Positions 43,008 to 55,399 of a DNA stretch of 61,539 bases are shown here, piece after piece; position 1 is the stretch's first letter; each line of letters opens with the position of its first letter. The notes under the pieces were generated by a model. It was not told the DNA's origin, did no database searches, and saw only the letters and a program-made list of their open reading frames with translations. A program made the position numbers and the translations under genes. This DNA comes from Perkinsus marinus ATCC 50983 (Eukaryota; Perkinsozoa; Perkinsida; Perkinsidae), in assembly GCF_000006405.1 (NCBI RefSeq), contig NW_003213081.1, forward strand, positions 187,101 to 248,639, read 5' to 3'.

Positions 43008-44212
43008 AGCCCATAAACCACGCAACAAGCTCAACGAATCGACGAGATATCCGCATGATTCAAGGCGTGTTTCCATTAATTTGAGCATTATACTTGTATT
43101 CATAGAAGTAGAAGATTCGAATTCCTGAATTAATCTAAAGTGTTGTCTGCTCATTTGAGTAATAGCAGAGACGTATCACTAGTGGGGAGCCGAAAGTCCG
43201 GGCTATGATATGATACTATGATATCGTCATCATCATCTATGATTACACTAAGGTCTAACGGCACATACCACTCGGTACGGGTGTTTACTTGGAAAACTTG
43301 TAACCCCTCGCAGTCCGAGATTCAGATCGGAACGATGGAATACGGGAACATCACAGAAATGGATGTTCCCGGAGTCTGTGGGAAAATATTGCGATGGCAA
43401 GCGGAGACACAGAGAGGTGGGTAGGATTGGGCCGGTACCGTAATGATCTTTTTGTGCCATCTTTCTGCCCAGGTAGAACATCATGCTTCGCCCATTATCT
43501 TCTCTTACTCGTTTTCCTGAGTTCGTCTATATTCTGAATCAGAATTTCTGATAATTGTGATCGTAATTTTTTGTTATATGCGGCGTCGTCTTTCGTGGAT
43601 GCCTAACTGGAACGTCGGATTTCCCTACTAACTGTCTCCAAGATGCTCAAGTTTAGATGAATTCCGTATCGGGCTAGGTTCGTTCAGAGGTTATTGAAAA
43701 TCCCTTGAATAGTTCATATATGATTACGAGCACGAGTCTCGAGTCATCGCGTTGATTCGAGTCTTTGTTCAATGATCTCGCGGCGATAGTTGATCGGTTC
43801 TCGTTTCTGCACTTCTGACTGCGAATATGTCCTGGTAAATACCTGAGAGCAGACATGATATCTGCCTCCATCCATACCGAAGGGTCCTTCGGACTGGTGA
43901 TATCGTTCAAATGTTGTACCAAATATGCAGCAGATCGTGGTCCTGGAAGACAGGTAGTCTCTTCACAACGAACCTGCTTGTTAACACCTAGGTTTAACGA
44001 CCTCGTAGAACGTCCATCAAGTCTAACTTGCCAGATGGATTCGCAACACATGTCATTTCGGCGCAAGCGGTTACCTCCGGTTATTTCTGCAAGATTTGTC
44101 ACATGTCCGAGGGGGACCTCTGTGATACTTGGTACGCCACACAGCAATACTGGTGGAGGTAAGCAATACTGATCGAGGAATCAAGGGACAACAATTGTGA
44201 CGACTATCACAT
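43008..44212. other. Transition from host sequence to retroelement zone; probable LTR of adjacent fossil
   Basis: From about 43.1 kb the triplet-rich host pattern ends. No host gene is seen. The right edge (TGTGATAGTCG when read on the minus strand, starting at 44212) abuts a purine tract, which suggests that some or most of this stretch is the 3' LTR of the integrase fossil to the right. The partner LTR and left edge were not found. Confidence 0.35.
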
Positions 44213-45400
44213 GCCCCCCTCCTTCTTTTGCAAGGCTTTCAGTCTTGCTGAGCGCCTACATTCAAACCCATTTAGTGGTCTGCGGAGAGGCGAATCGTCT
44301 TGGGCAAGTTGGGAATGTTCTGAAATCTTGAATTTCTCGAGTGTCCGGTGATACTGCTTCATCATCAGAGCTATCGTGAACATCATTTATGGTGCTTTGG
44401 TTTGCTAGCCTTTTGAGGTTTCTTGTATGTTCCACTCGGGCATACAACTCCCCTTTTCGATCAGGAACTGCCACTTCATACATATTAGAAGCTACTCTAC
44501 GCAATATGCGTCCTTCTTCCCACACTGGTTGATGCTTTGGTCCTTGGATATGTTTACGACAGAGGACTCTTGTTTCTTTCTCTAACGTCTCTGGCATTTG
44601 CGATGGATCCATCGGATCCGATAGTAATCCTTGATACCCTTCTCTGAGCTATATTGGCATATATGGTTCACTTGATGCTTTAAACCTGAAAAGCTTATCA
44701 TGTGGGCTCTTCCCATCTCGTTGAGGCACAACATTATGTTTGACGGTTGTTCCCTTAATCAAGAGAGAGAATTCCTTGTGGTTGAGTGTTTGTTTATCAC
44801 TTCTACATCTTATATATTCATTGATATCCCTGTGCAGTCGCTCGACCTTCCCATTGGACCAACTAGCATATACAGCTGACCGCTCTTACACTGCTAATAT
44901 GGACCTTAGGTACTTCGAGAACTCCTCGGAGACGAAGATTGATCCATGGTCAGTGTGGACGACCAACGGTGACGTTCCATGCACCTCAGTCAAGTGTCGG
45001 AATAGCTCGACAACATCTTGACTGGTTGGACTATGCTTACAGCTCCGAGTTAAGGCATATCCTGTTGCTCCGTCAACTATAGTCACAGCAAACAAAAGTG
45101 GCTCACCATTCTTGATGTGGTATGGGCCCACTACATCTGTGTGAAGTTTACACTGTAAACCTTTGCCCAAGGTACTCTACATCTTATACGACCCTGAGTA
45201 TCATGCCAAGCCTGACGATCCCCAGAAAAGGTCTTTCCTTTCTGACACGCATCACAGCTGCTAACAACCTGTTTACAATGTTGCTTGAGATGTTTAGTAT
45301 CAGTCCAAGACTGCAAACGATTGTACAATGCAGATGCACCTTCGTGATCGTAAACTGTATGCATGAATTCATGTATCTTACTTTCTCGTACCACAACCTT
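44213..45400 (-). mobile_element. Ty3-like LTR retroelement fossil, integrase region and purine tract
   Basis: Reading on the minus strand from 45,400, there is an integrase zinc-binding segment (HEFMHTVYDHEGA then SCDACQKGKTFSG), the catalytic core start (KLHTDVVGPYH and VVHTDHGSIFVSEEF), and a C-terminal segment with WEEGRILRRVASNMYEVAVP. It ends at a polypurine tract at 44,213-44,224. Several breaks are present and only the 3' part of the element remains. Order and motifs point to Ty3-like kin. Confidence 0.7.
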
Positions 45401-45544
45401 ATCATCCTTACCATCTTACACTATTGGGATCTGGTGAATTAATGTGTGCTATTGTTACTACCGTTTGTGAAGCCGCCTGTTGACACGAGATCGGGAGAAG
45501 GGTATCGGAGACATGACGTTCCTCGACGAACTGGCTATCACTTA

Positions 45545-45625
45545 TTGATACCAGGATTCGAGCGTGGATGGCGCTGATGGTAGATCTGAACTGTACCACT
45601 CTGCCGACTAGGCTACATGAACGTC
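45545..45625 (-). other. tRNA-like sequence with A and B boxes (SINE or tRNA pseudogene)
   Basis: On the minus strand TAGCCTAGTCGGCAGAGTGG (about 45,596-45,615) resembles a D-arm/A box, and GCTCGAATCCT (45,553-45,563) resembles a T-arm/B box at normal tRNA spacing. The acceptor and anticodon stems do not pair properly, so it is not a working tRNA gene. It could be a SINE head. Confidence 0.45.
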
Positions 45626-45659
45626 AAGTCTTCGAACCCAGGCCTAGCGATCCGTAGTG

Positions 45660-47560
45660 CCACCGAGGTCACTCAACCGAGTAGGGCACTAGGACCGCAG
45701 GCCTCTCCCATCCTCTTCCGGCGAGCCTGCCTTGTTCCCGCGTCGCCGAGTGGGCGTTTTCGCGGATCTCCGTTTCTTCTCCTTGGATGCACTCTCTGGT
45801 CGCTCCGCATTCCCGGACACTTCCACGAGCCTTTCCGGTGCCGAGGGAGTAATTAACGGCTCCGTTGGTAAGTCCGATATAGGTTCCGACCCTTCGAACA
45901 TAGTGCGGGTCATATCGCTTTGCATGGCGAGGTTGTACGTCCCATCTCGCGAGTATCTTTCCTGAAGGCATCTCACCGATTTCCACCGACCCATCTCCAC
46001 GATTTTTCCTTCGTCTACGCACTGGTCGAGAAGCAGTTGTGCCCCAGACTGGGGCCCCCAGTACGTCTCAGGCTATGCGTGGATACTCGGTTATTACTCG
46101 GTACTCTGTCGCTCAGTATCCTTCTAATCATTGTTGTCATTCGATCCGTGAATACCTTACGGTCTAGAGGAATCAACCTCTTGTCCTTCTGCCTTCCCTT
46201 TACCCATTCTACTAGCCAATGTAATGGTCAAACGGGATCCTTCGGTACTCGGCAGCAACCGCCGATCGCGATCGTACACCCCTGACCAAGCTGGTCAGTC
46301 TTCGATCGCGCGATGAATATCTCGGCTCCCGCAGCTTCTGCTGATTGGAAAACTAGCGCTACATCCGCTATCGTTAAAGCGAGAAGCTCACGTACTCTCA
46401 GCAAGGCAGATATACCCACGAGTATGCCGGTAACAACGCCTTGCTCCGAAGCGTCGGATATGCTTGCTACAGCGCGGACATCCTCGCAACTGAGAGTAGC
46501 CGCTCTCCGCTGCTCGAATATTCCGGACTGGACGGAGAGCTTATCCGCGGCGCGCAGATAGAGTTTGATCTGACCTTCCCCTGAAGGGCTGACAGTTTCT
46601 CCTCTTTCTTCTTTAGCCAGCTGTTCCGCGATCCTACAGTACTGCTCTACTGTCTCAAAGACATAGTTTGCTCTCACCAAATTTATAATGAATATACAAG
46701 CGGTTTCGGCCCGAAACGGGATTGGTTCCTTTCCCGCAATCGTGATGCGCTCGAAATACTCCGATCGCACACTCGCATACTTCCTCTGCGTGCTGGCACA
46801 TCTGGCGACATCCTTGAATCTTAACACCTCTCTCTCCGTTATCTCAGCCGCCACCTGACGTGCCAGTTTGAACGAACCACGTCTCGTTCCCCTCCGGCCA
46901 GAGTTCCGCTCAATCGCAATTGAAGACTCTTCCGGGGTGGCCGCCGTTTCAGAGGTCGTCTTCCTGACCTTGTTCCCTGCTCCGAGTGAACTCGAGAGCC
47001 CCGTTTGACACTTGGACGATGGAATTACGAACGACATCCTTTCCTATTACGGCCTGTTAGCCTAACAGGTATGAGGCTCCACTCTCATCAACACTACCAT
47101 TAAGTTAATTCGAAACGAAACACATCCGGTTCGCACTCACCGGCCTCCATCGAATTCTCATAACCATTTGGCAGTTACCGGCTGACGGATACTCTGGAGG
47201 ATTTTATCGATCCTCAGCTCCTTCACGTCATCGAAGCCGCTCCACATATTTCTCGTTACTGTATACCCCCCGCGAGAAATCGTATCTGCCACTACGTTAG
47301 ACACACCTTCCACGTGAATGGCCTTCATTAGTGGGGTGGTTAGGGATGGCCGACTCAGCGCGAGTACCCGCATCAGCTTATTCAGTGCAGCTGACTTGGC
47401 GTACAGCTTGCATAAAGCATTCACGGCAGCGGAATTGTCGCACATGACCAGTAGCATTTGACTCTCCGGTCTGGATAGTATACCCACGACGGCGGATAGC
47501 AATTCCAGAAAACACATGTGACAAGTACACAGAACACAAGACAAGAACACATGTACGTGT
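45660..47560 (-). mobile_element. DIRS-like tyrosine-recombinase retroelement fossil
   Basis: From right to left on the minus strand there is an RNase H-like segment (MLLVMCDNSAAVNALCKLY, HVEGVSNVVADTISRGGY, 47,158-47,550). It is followed by a tyrosine-recombinase-like region (46,228-47,037) with GILVGISALLRVRELLALTI and FIARSKTDQLGQG. The order RNase H then tyrosine recombinase is that of DIRS-order elements. The upstream RT is not seen. It is broken, with a handful of interruptions and both ends missing. Its sequence is clearly different from the DIRS element at 53-60 kb. Confidence 0.6.
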
Positions 47561-47599
47561 GTGTGCTTAATCTGATCTGGTGATGCAGTTGGTTGTTCA

Positions 47600-48328
47600 T
47601 GTAGCTCGTTAGGAGAGCTGGCTATTTGTTCATTCAGCCACCGTAGATCACAGCATGGTCTACATGGTGTGCTCTCCTTGTGTGGTTGATAAGGGATGAG
47701 TTCCTTTTAAAGAAGCTAAAGAGGTTGGTTCAATATAATTTTGATCTTTCCAAAGCTTAATTGCCTCCCGAAATAATTGTTGAACTTCACTCGAGTGAGT
47801 GAGAAGGTTATAATTAGGTGGAGCTATACGTCGAGTAACCATCGCCATTCTACTTCCCAATGAAAGGGGTAGATGGATCCGGGAGTTTCAAGTTTCCTTA
47901 TTATATGTATCAATACGTTTATCAACTCGTAATCCATTGAGAAACTGTGTATTAATATAATCTTGAGTAATGTTATAACTGTCATCTTCGCTATTTGTGA
48001 CTTTTTTTGCACAATCTCGTGTAGCAGTATGAGTCACGACCGAAGTAGACACTGCTACAACGTCACAAGAGTTTATATTAGTATCAACATGAAGATGATT
48101 ATTTAGTGGCTTCCAATATGGATGCCCACTATCGTTGAAAAGAATCATGACGCCCCCATTCATTTGACACCAATCCAACCCAAGCAAACCGGAGATTCGA
48201 ATATGTCCGTCAATACGGACAGGAATATCTTCTGCAAGCAATGCTTCGGATAATGGAATCATATTCGGGGTCAAAACATTATAAATCTTTTTCGCTTGAT
48301 AAGGTTTTCCGAAACTACTATAAATAAG
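47600..48328 (-). mobile_element. Older Ty3-like element, left part (protease end and RT start)
   Basis: On the minus strand a protease-like segment (VRIDGHIRISGLLGLDWCQM) is followed by a segment resembling the start of a Ty3-type RT (FREAIKLWKDQNYIEPTSLA). The right edge at 48,328 is the exact border of the younger LTR element. The companion part lies beyond that element at 60,445. The copy is broken and incomplete. Confidence 0.6.
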
Positions 48329-48507
48329 TGTCAGGGCTACGTCCAGTCTCCTAAGTTAACGCGAGATCATTAATCATAGGGAAATGATAATTACTTGAGA
48401 CTTAACCTGACTTAACTTTACTTATGATTAACTATTAGCACTACTAGCCTAGCACAGCTCAAAAGGTACTCAGCTTGAGGAACAGTACCGACACAATTGT
48501 CACAACA
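48329..48507 (-). repeat. LTR (3' LTR of minus-strand element)
   Basis: This is 179 bp, TGTTGTGACAATT...TGACA on the minus strand, differing from the other LTR at about 7 positions. A purine tract (48,508-48,516 on the plus strand as tgcccccct) adjoins it. Confidence 0.9.
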
Positions 48508-48869
48508 TGCCCCCCTGTCGATGCATAGCAATCGAAAAAAGCAATTTTAATATACTCACTATCAATAGCATATACGCAGGTTACGAAAATGCTCTCGTCT
48601 TTCATCGCCACCTTTAATAGGCTCCAACACAGCCATCATACCTTCATACCAGCTTATATCTAAAAGCTTATATCGAGCGTCTTCATACCGAGGCTTCCCA
48701 ATTTTATCAGCATGGTAAACTTGAACGATACTATGGACAGCCGGACGGCGCCTGGGTCGTGGTACATAAGAACGGTCTTCCAGAGTACGAGCATAGACGT
48801 CGACGTCATCAACTTTGTAACCTTCGACCTGATACGGACCATTGTCGACGCCTAGCTTAACAGCGGTTT

Positions 48870-49570
48870 ATTCGAAGTATTCTCGACCATAGAACAACTG
48901 GAAAGGCGAGACACCACCAGGTAGCATCTTAGTGTTAGACTTACGAATAGCACGAGATAAAAGATATTCCCACTGATCAGATCTAGTGCCACCAGCCAGC
49001 ATTCGACGGTACAAAGACTTCAAACTGGACACACCTCGTTCAGCCAACCCGTTGCTCCAGGGGGCAAACCCATTAGTTTGTGATACCACCACTCCGAGCT
49101 TATCCATATGACTACGGAAGAGCCGACTCCTATACGAAGGACCATTATCACAACGGAGTCTCCGGGGAATACCAGTCTCGTCGAATAGATTCACCAAACA
49201 GCTCGTAGTCTCAGCACTAGTAGCGGTTCTTAACCCTCTCCAAAAGGTGAACTCCGAATAATCATCAATCACAATGAGAGCATACTGATACCGGTGAGGT
49301 TTACTTATAGGCAAGGGACCAGCTGGATCAGTGCTAACGTGTCTCCAGACAGCACGAGCCGAAAGATCCAAGTGTCCTCCATACTCACTAAAAACCCTTT
49401 TTATCGCTGATGCTTGACACACAGAGCACTTGCGACAAACCACGTTAGTGCGATGAGTCAGACCAGGGATATCATAGTGCTTCGATACACGCCACCTCAC
49501 ATATCTAGGACAGATATGACCGTTTTCAGTATGATATAGCCGAATTATTGGCAATAATACTACCATCATT
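48870..49570 (-). mobile_element. Integrase region of the LTR element
   Basis: The minus strand carries zinc-binding Cys pair RKCSVCQAS, then the core with VIDDYSEFTFWRG, RCDNGPSYRS and SNGLAERG, the expected D, D and E neighbourhoods of a retroelement integrase. It lies last before the 3' LTR, as in Ty3 and Bel/Pao elements. Confidence 0.8.
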
Positions 49571-50490
49571 AGTATCGGTAGGAATACAAATAACCAACCT
49601 AGGAGAGCTTAGCGGATCACCATGGGGGTACTCGAGTTTGTTGAGCAGGCCTTTACGAAGACAATACCCATCAACTTGATACAGCGACTTGGCCTTGTGT
49701 TCGGACTCATCAGACTCCTCACAGTTTTTCTCAAGTACACCAACAATAGGAGATAACGAAGCGGATAACCGTTGAGCTTTATGAATGTGGTCTAGCTGCA
49801 CATCATCTAACTCTATTTCATCCTCTTCACCAATATCATCTATATTGATTGACGATGATCCCCCATTCAAACCAACACCAGAAGCGATAAGACCGACAAA
49901 ATCTTCGGTTGGAATAATAGCAGAGGACTGTGCAGTAGGAACTGTGGAGCCGATACAAACAACGTCTTGAGCCTTCCACTCTTGTAGTAATCGAGATAGT
50001 TGGTCAGCTTCAGTATTTGAATGGCCAGGAACCTTACGATACACCACCTGAACACCTAGTTCAGCAAGAGAGCAAAGCAGTTCGTTGATATTGTTGACCA
50101 TTCTTTTCACAGCAACCCTATCAGTACTCCTAGACGAAGCCTTGCCATTACGCACCCATGACAACGCTATCTTACTATCACATGATAGTACGATCTTGGT
50201 TAGTGAACAAGGCAAAGAGGTACCAAGAACGTCAACAAGCCACAAGACTAACTGTGAGAGCGACAATAACTCTAGTCGATTGATATGATAGCTGGCATCA
50301 ATTGTGCACCTTCCAATGGAAAGCACTAGATCCCAGCAACCATTCACTACCAGTGGTTGTAGATGTTGTACTCGACCGTTGATTAACTTCGGCGACAGCA
50401 TGCACAACTCATGCCCCTCCTGTCGAAGAAGCATCTGCACAGCATTCAAGTACATTCGGAGGAGAGCGAGCAACCGAGTGAGCACAGGGT
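49530..50490 (-). mobile_element. RNase H and linker region of the LTR element
   Basis: The segment contains TIDASYHINRLELLSLSQLV, VLSCDSKIALSWVRNGKASS and VPGHSNTEADQLSR, an RNase H pattern closest to Bel/Pao-type pol. An acidic linker leads to the integrase. Confidence 0.7.
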
Positions 50491-50749
50491 TCCAACAACA
50501 AATTTTGTAAACGCTTAAGACAACTGGTTACCACTACAGACTCTTTCACAGTCAACGGTAAAAGACCATCCAACTTTGATGATTTACTACCTGCGATCCT
50601 TCGAAGTAGATCGCCCAAGGCTCTAGTTTCCGCATGCTGATACAGAGGATCCGAACCAGTACTTGCACAACCAGCTGCAGCAAATATCGCACGCTTAGAC
50701 CAAATAGTAACATTTAGCAGACTCGAAGGGAATGAAGACTTTCTACAAC

Positions 50750-52000
50750 TTAACACCAGCTGACCATCATCAATTTGCCAAAGCATAACCAAGTGCTTGG
50801 AAGAATCACCTTCCTTCCTCCCACACGTTCTATTTGTTCAATAAAACGCGAAACAGCCCTTGAACAATCACCCCAACTTAATATTGAGAGATCATCAAGA
50901 TACACATATACCAGAGTATGTTCTCGTAGGCAACGTTGATCTTCTAATGGTAGAGCTGCAAACGCTTTCTGCGGTAGATAATTACTCAAACAGATGAACA
51001 GCCCACATGGACCCACATTAAGTCCAAAGACTAACCTCGAACACCAAAACACTCGGTCATTGGACTTCAAAGTTAACAGTCGGGAAGTATGGAGGCGATA
51101 AAACGCCTGAGCCCCATCGAGTGTCAACAACCTACACTGTTCACCACTACGCCAGTTCAGTCTTATCGACTGAAGGATTTGAGAGCAAGTAGCGCCACTA
51201 TAACTTGCATTAGGGAGCGACTGGTTCTCCCGACGGGCATCCACCACCGGTCGATGCGAGGTCGACCGGCCCGGTGAGGGCAGAGGAAATACCAAAAGGC
51301 CAGAGCTCATACCACCACCACTCTTCTGGTCCTTCCGAGTAAGTGCCGAAGGGGGCCACCACGACCGCTGAAGATACCTTGCGATCTCAGTATTGTAGGC
51401 CTCCAACTCGGAATGAGAGAGATTAGCGAACAAAGGCTTCGTATAGTCATAGACACTATCAGTAGAGCCACTGGACCTGGCGAGCTCAATCACGAACTTA
51501 TACATCTGATTAGGAGTGTCAGCCACATCCGAGGGCTCTAATTTCCGGATTTGCCATCGAAAACCAGGAGCATCCCGCATAAAATGCCACGGTGTCTCCT
51601 CAACCTCCGAGGACTCTAAAGTCTTAGGAGTCCATGGTATTGAGCCCCAACTGTCATCGTGCAAAGTAGTATCCACAGTATCAGATAACTGGAACCAAGC
51701 AAGGATACTGCCAACATGATCCATTTTCGGGGATTCAGGAATCTCCTTCTCGCCACCACTGACGTTGGTCACAGACGGTTGAGAGACTCCGTTATGCGCT
51801 TGCACAGAGACGTGAACCCCCCTAGAGTTATCATTTTGGAAAAACTCTAACCTGACACCACTCTGACAAAGAGAATGCACACCGATGATGCCATAAGGCT
51901 CTCCGAAGAGAGTACTCAACGAAGAAGACTGTGTTGACGGTACGGTGTCAGTAACAGGAAGGACTCGGAAAAAAACCCAGCAAACTTCACTTGACCACAA
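50750..52000 (-). mobile_element. Reverse transcriptase region of the LTR element
   Basis: RT motifs in order are RPVVDARRENQSLPN, LLTLDGAQAFYRLHTSRL, RLVFGLNVGPCGLFICLSNY and the catalytic block LVYVYLDDLSIL. The region before the RT is hydrophilic and may be the protease-RT spacer. Confidence 0.8.
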
Positions 52001-52660
52001 ACCGGTACCACTGACTTATCAGCAGGTTGAACCCTAGCACCGCTACTTGGCTCAATCGCAAGTTCAAGAAGTTTTGCCTGATCCACTCGAACATAGTTAA
52101 AATAGGCACCAGTATTCAGTAACACACACAACGAAAGGTCTCGACCATCATCCGACACCTCATGTAATCGGAGAACTGGACCCGGGAGACCAACCTTATC
52201 ACTCACACATAATAACCCTTGAGTGAATGAGCGAGAATCTTGATTCCTGGTACCATTATCAACCGACACTTGGCCTGTATTAGTGTGAGACTTTTTAGAA
52301 TGTACGAACCGGCACCGATCACCATATTTACAGCTACCATTCTTCTGATACTGATAGCAAATCTTCTTACTTTTCTGATACCCTTTTCGACCGCTGGACT
52401 GTAATGAAACTTCAGGGCTACTATCATCAACAGCATGATTGTTAGTCGTGTCAGCTTCCACAGACGATTGTGAATCAACACTATCGACCAAATGCACCTT
52501 CGATGACACCGGTGCATCCGTTACACTAGCACCAGTAACAGCTTGCTCAAGGCGTTCTCGCTGAGTCAATTCCTGAACTAATACAGGAAAGGAAGAGCAC
52601 CTAGGTAGCAAATACATAGCCAGGGAACGCCACGATGGAGTCAATGCTCTCAGCATAGTG
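51910..52660 (-). mobile_element. CCCH zinc finger and protease-like region of the LTR element
   Basis: At 52,300-52,359 the minus strand encodes ICYQYQKNGSCKYGDRCRFV followed by H, a C-x8-C-x5-C-x3-H finger. Retroelement Gag proteins usually carry CCHC knuckles instead. A protease-like segment follows. Confidence 0.7.
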
Positions 52661-53377
52661 GTTCACAACTTGTCATCTGGAACATCAGTACCAGTAAAAG
52701 CAGTAAGATCAGCAGCGGCATCCAAGAACCGAGCAGAAAAAGAGGCAATCGTCTCATTTTTCGCTTGTCGTAATGCAGCGAAAGATTGATTGGCAGTAAG
52801 CTTCGCGACATCATCACTGATACCACTGCAAGTAGCAGCTAGCTTAGAGTATATTCTCCTCACTTCATTAACCCATCCTTGTAACGAACCAACACCAGGA
52901 GGTGTAGGATTGATTGACAGGATAAGAGATGGTGAAACATTACATACCAGAGCATAAAAACTAGCCACTGAATCTCCTACCAAGCCATACCGTCTGCACT
53001 GCAGGTTAAACCGACGACGCCACGTAGGAAAGGGTAGTTTATCAGCAGTACCAAGAAACGGAAGATTGGGTAACGTGGACGCCAACTTGCGAGCTTCAGT
53101 GATATCCTTGCGAGACACAAAAGAAGACGCATCTCCATTACTGAGCCCGAGTGAAATAGTACTATCTTCCAAAGGAGCCCACGCAGGAGAAGCAATCTGA
53201 GGACCGGTAATATTAAACTGTTTATCCTGGCAACTACTACCACCATCATGGCGAACCGTCGCCTCCTTTGGAGGAATGGCCGTCGCGAACATAGCATAAT
53301 TAGCATTATCCAGGCGAGCTTGTAGAGTAGAACCATGGTCTCTGCAGATAAAGGGATTGGTACACCAAGGGAAAACT
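52660..53377 (-). mobile_element. Gag-like region of the LTR element (left of DIRS insertion)
   Basis: The minus-strand protein has a central helical part (LPFPTWRRRFNLQCRRYGLV, GWVNEVRRIYSKLAATCSGI) and ANQSFAALRQAKNETIASFS, which resembles a retroelement capsid domain. The region stops at the DIRS border at 53,378; a short further gag piece lies at about 59,958-60,265. Confidence 0.6.
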
Positions 53378-53544
53378 GCTAGGTGAAAACCAAGGGCAAC
53401 TTGGTTTCCACCGCGGTGAAATGCCTCCAAGTGGATTTGAGCCGGGTACGCCCGGTCAGGGCGCTCGCTCTTCACGTAGCGTGATCGATTTTGTTCGAAG
53501 CCTCGTTGGAAATATGGGACCGTTCGGTCCATAGATTTCTTTTT
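53378..53544 (+). repeat. Split direct repeat A1
   Basis: About 167 bp, starting tgctaggtgaaaaccaaggg. Identical by eye to A2. Includes the inverted repeat GGACCG-TT-CGGTCC near its end. Confidence 0.9.
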
Positions 53545-53929
53545 CTCTTCTTCTCTATGGTATTCGTCAGGATCCCCCGTTTGGTTACGTCCTCGAAGCT
53601 CAAGTGAAGCAGGCTTGATGGGCTTTGCCCCCTTAGGGAGGACCCCTCCCACTCCTTCTCTTACGTGGATCTCGAGTCCCCTCTTTGATCTTGGCTTTCG
53701 AGCCTGCATGCTCAGGCCTTCGGGCCCTCACTTGTTGGACTCTCGAGTCCTCTTTTTCCTGACCTTCGGGTCACTTATACTCTCAGCCTTCGGGCTCTCT
53801 CATTCATACATTCGCGGCCCTTGGGCCTCTCAACTGTGGGACTTTCGAGTTCCTTCCCTCTCTTGCTTTGCAAGCTTGGGTTGAGTTGGTCATCGTCCCT
53901 CTCGGGTTTTCAGGTTTCATCAAACCTCT

Positions 53930-55300
53930 ATGTCGCCACCTACAAAGTCTGGCAGGTCGCTCAAGGAAGGTCTAGTTTCTAGTGAGGCCTCAGGAGATAC
54001 TGGTGCTCCCGGCAAGCCCTCCGAGGGCGCTGCAGTTGCTGATCAGTCCGGCGAGGCCCCTTCGGTCTCTGGTGAACCATCTCAGGAAGCGGCGGGTGCA
54101 GCCGAACTCACTAAGCCTCGTCAGGTAATGCCCCCCTTTCGTTCTGACTTCGTCGTTGAAGTTGTTCCCTTTAGACGCGCTCATCGTCTCGCTCCTTTAA
54201 GGTGCGTAAAGAGAAGCCCTCCGAAGGCTCGGCGGAGACCGGACATAAGACCGGCGGGGAGAAAGCTCCTAACCTCCCCTGTCATCCAGACGGTAAACCC
54301 ATCCATGTGCCGAACTCGTTCTTGACAACTCATCTCAGATGGGTCGCAGAGAAAGAGTCTTCTCGAGAGGCAGTTCGACGATATGAGATCCGATGACGAC
54401 ATTGAGGACAACGAAAGTAACGACGAAAGCAATGAGAACGTCAGTGGCAATAACGAGGACAATAACGAGAACGATGATGATGACGAGATTGTCGACGAGG
54501 GTGTTGTCTCCGGTGATGCCATCGATCCCAATCGGCCTTCTCGTACCGAGTCTGCTTCAGAGAAGCTCTTCATGAAGGCCATTGGTACGGGCTTAGTGAA
54601 GCTCATCAATAAAGCGGCGAGTGACAAGTCCTCGTCGGGTGATAAATGGCACTGGCCTACCCTTCGCAAGCGCCTTGAGAAAGTTGACATGGATTCTATG
54701 GATCGATCGCTCATTCGTCAATGTGCTCTCGCCGAGGTGGACAAGGACCCTTCCGCTCTTTTCAACAAGGACATATGGTTCTTCGCCGCCGTTGGTGACG
54801 ACAGGTCTTTTGGGGGCTTCATCCAGGCACTTATGTCGTGGTTGTGGGTAGCTCTGCTACAGGGTGCAGCCTTCGGCGACGTGTATAGCCACGTTATGCA
54901 TTGCATCAGTGCTGCTGGCTTCAAATCGCTCTTGACCGGGAGGAATGCTGGTACTGTGGTCGCTATACAGTACGACGAGCAGATGCGTAAGGATGCCGGG
55001 TGTGCTATGGCCATGAGCTCACTTTCGGTAAAGGAAGCTTGTTCTAGCTTGTCCCGCCTCGATTCTAATCGGCTGATACTACTTATCGGTAAGACCGCTG
55101 ATAACCACAACAAGTCGTCTTATAACAATAAATCGTCCTATCATAACTCTAGAGGTGGACCTTACCGTTACGCTGGGAAGAAGAGACTCTTCAACGATGA
55201 GGGCGAGGAGCTTTGGAAAAAGGTTGATGGCAAATGGGTCAAGGTTCAAGGCTCGTCGGCTAGTGGCTCTAAGAAGGCCAAATCTGGCGATGTAAGCTGA
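53930..55300 (+). mobile_element. Gag-like region of the DIRS element
   Basis: Plus-strand reading gives a Ser/Gly/Pro/Glu-rich start, then an Asn/Asp/Glu-rich stretch, then an ordered helical domain (KLFMKAIGTGLVKLINKAAS, LMSWLWVALLQGAAFGDVYS). A basic Asn/Ser/Tyr/Lys-rich end follows (SSYHNSRGGPYRYAGKKRLF). No zinc knuckle is visible. The position before pol and the basic end suggest a nucleic-acid-binding Gag-like protein. Confidence 0.6.
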
Positions 55301-55399
55301 GCCCCTTTTTCTTTTTCCCTCACTCCCTCTTTTATGGTCATGTCATCGTTTCGCCTGACCACCCGAGTTAATGTTGTGTTATTCAGTGTTCATCCACGG

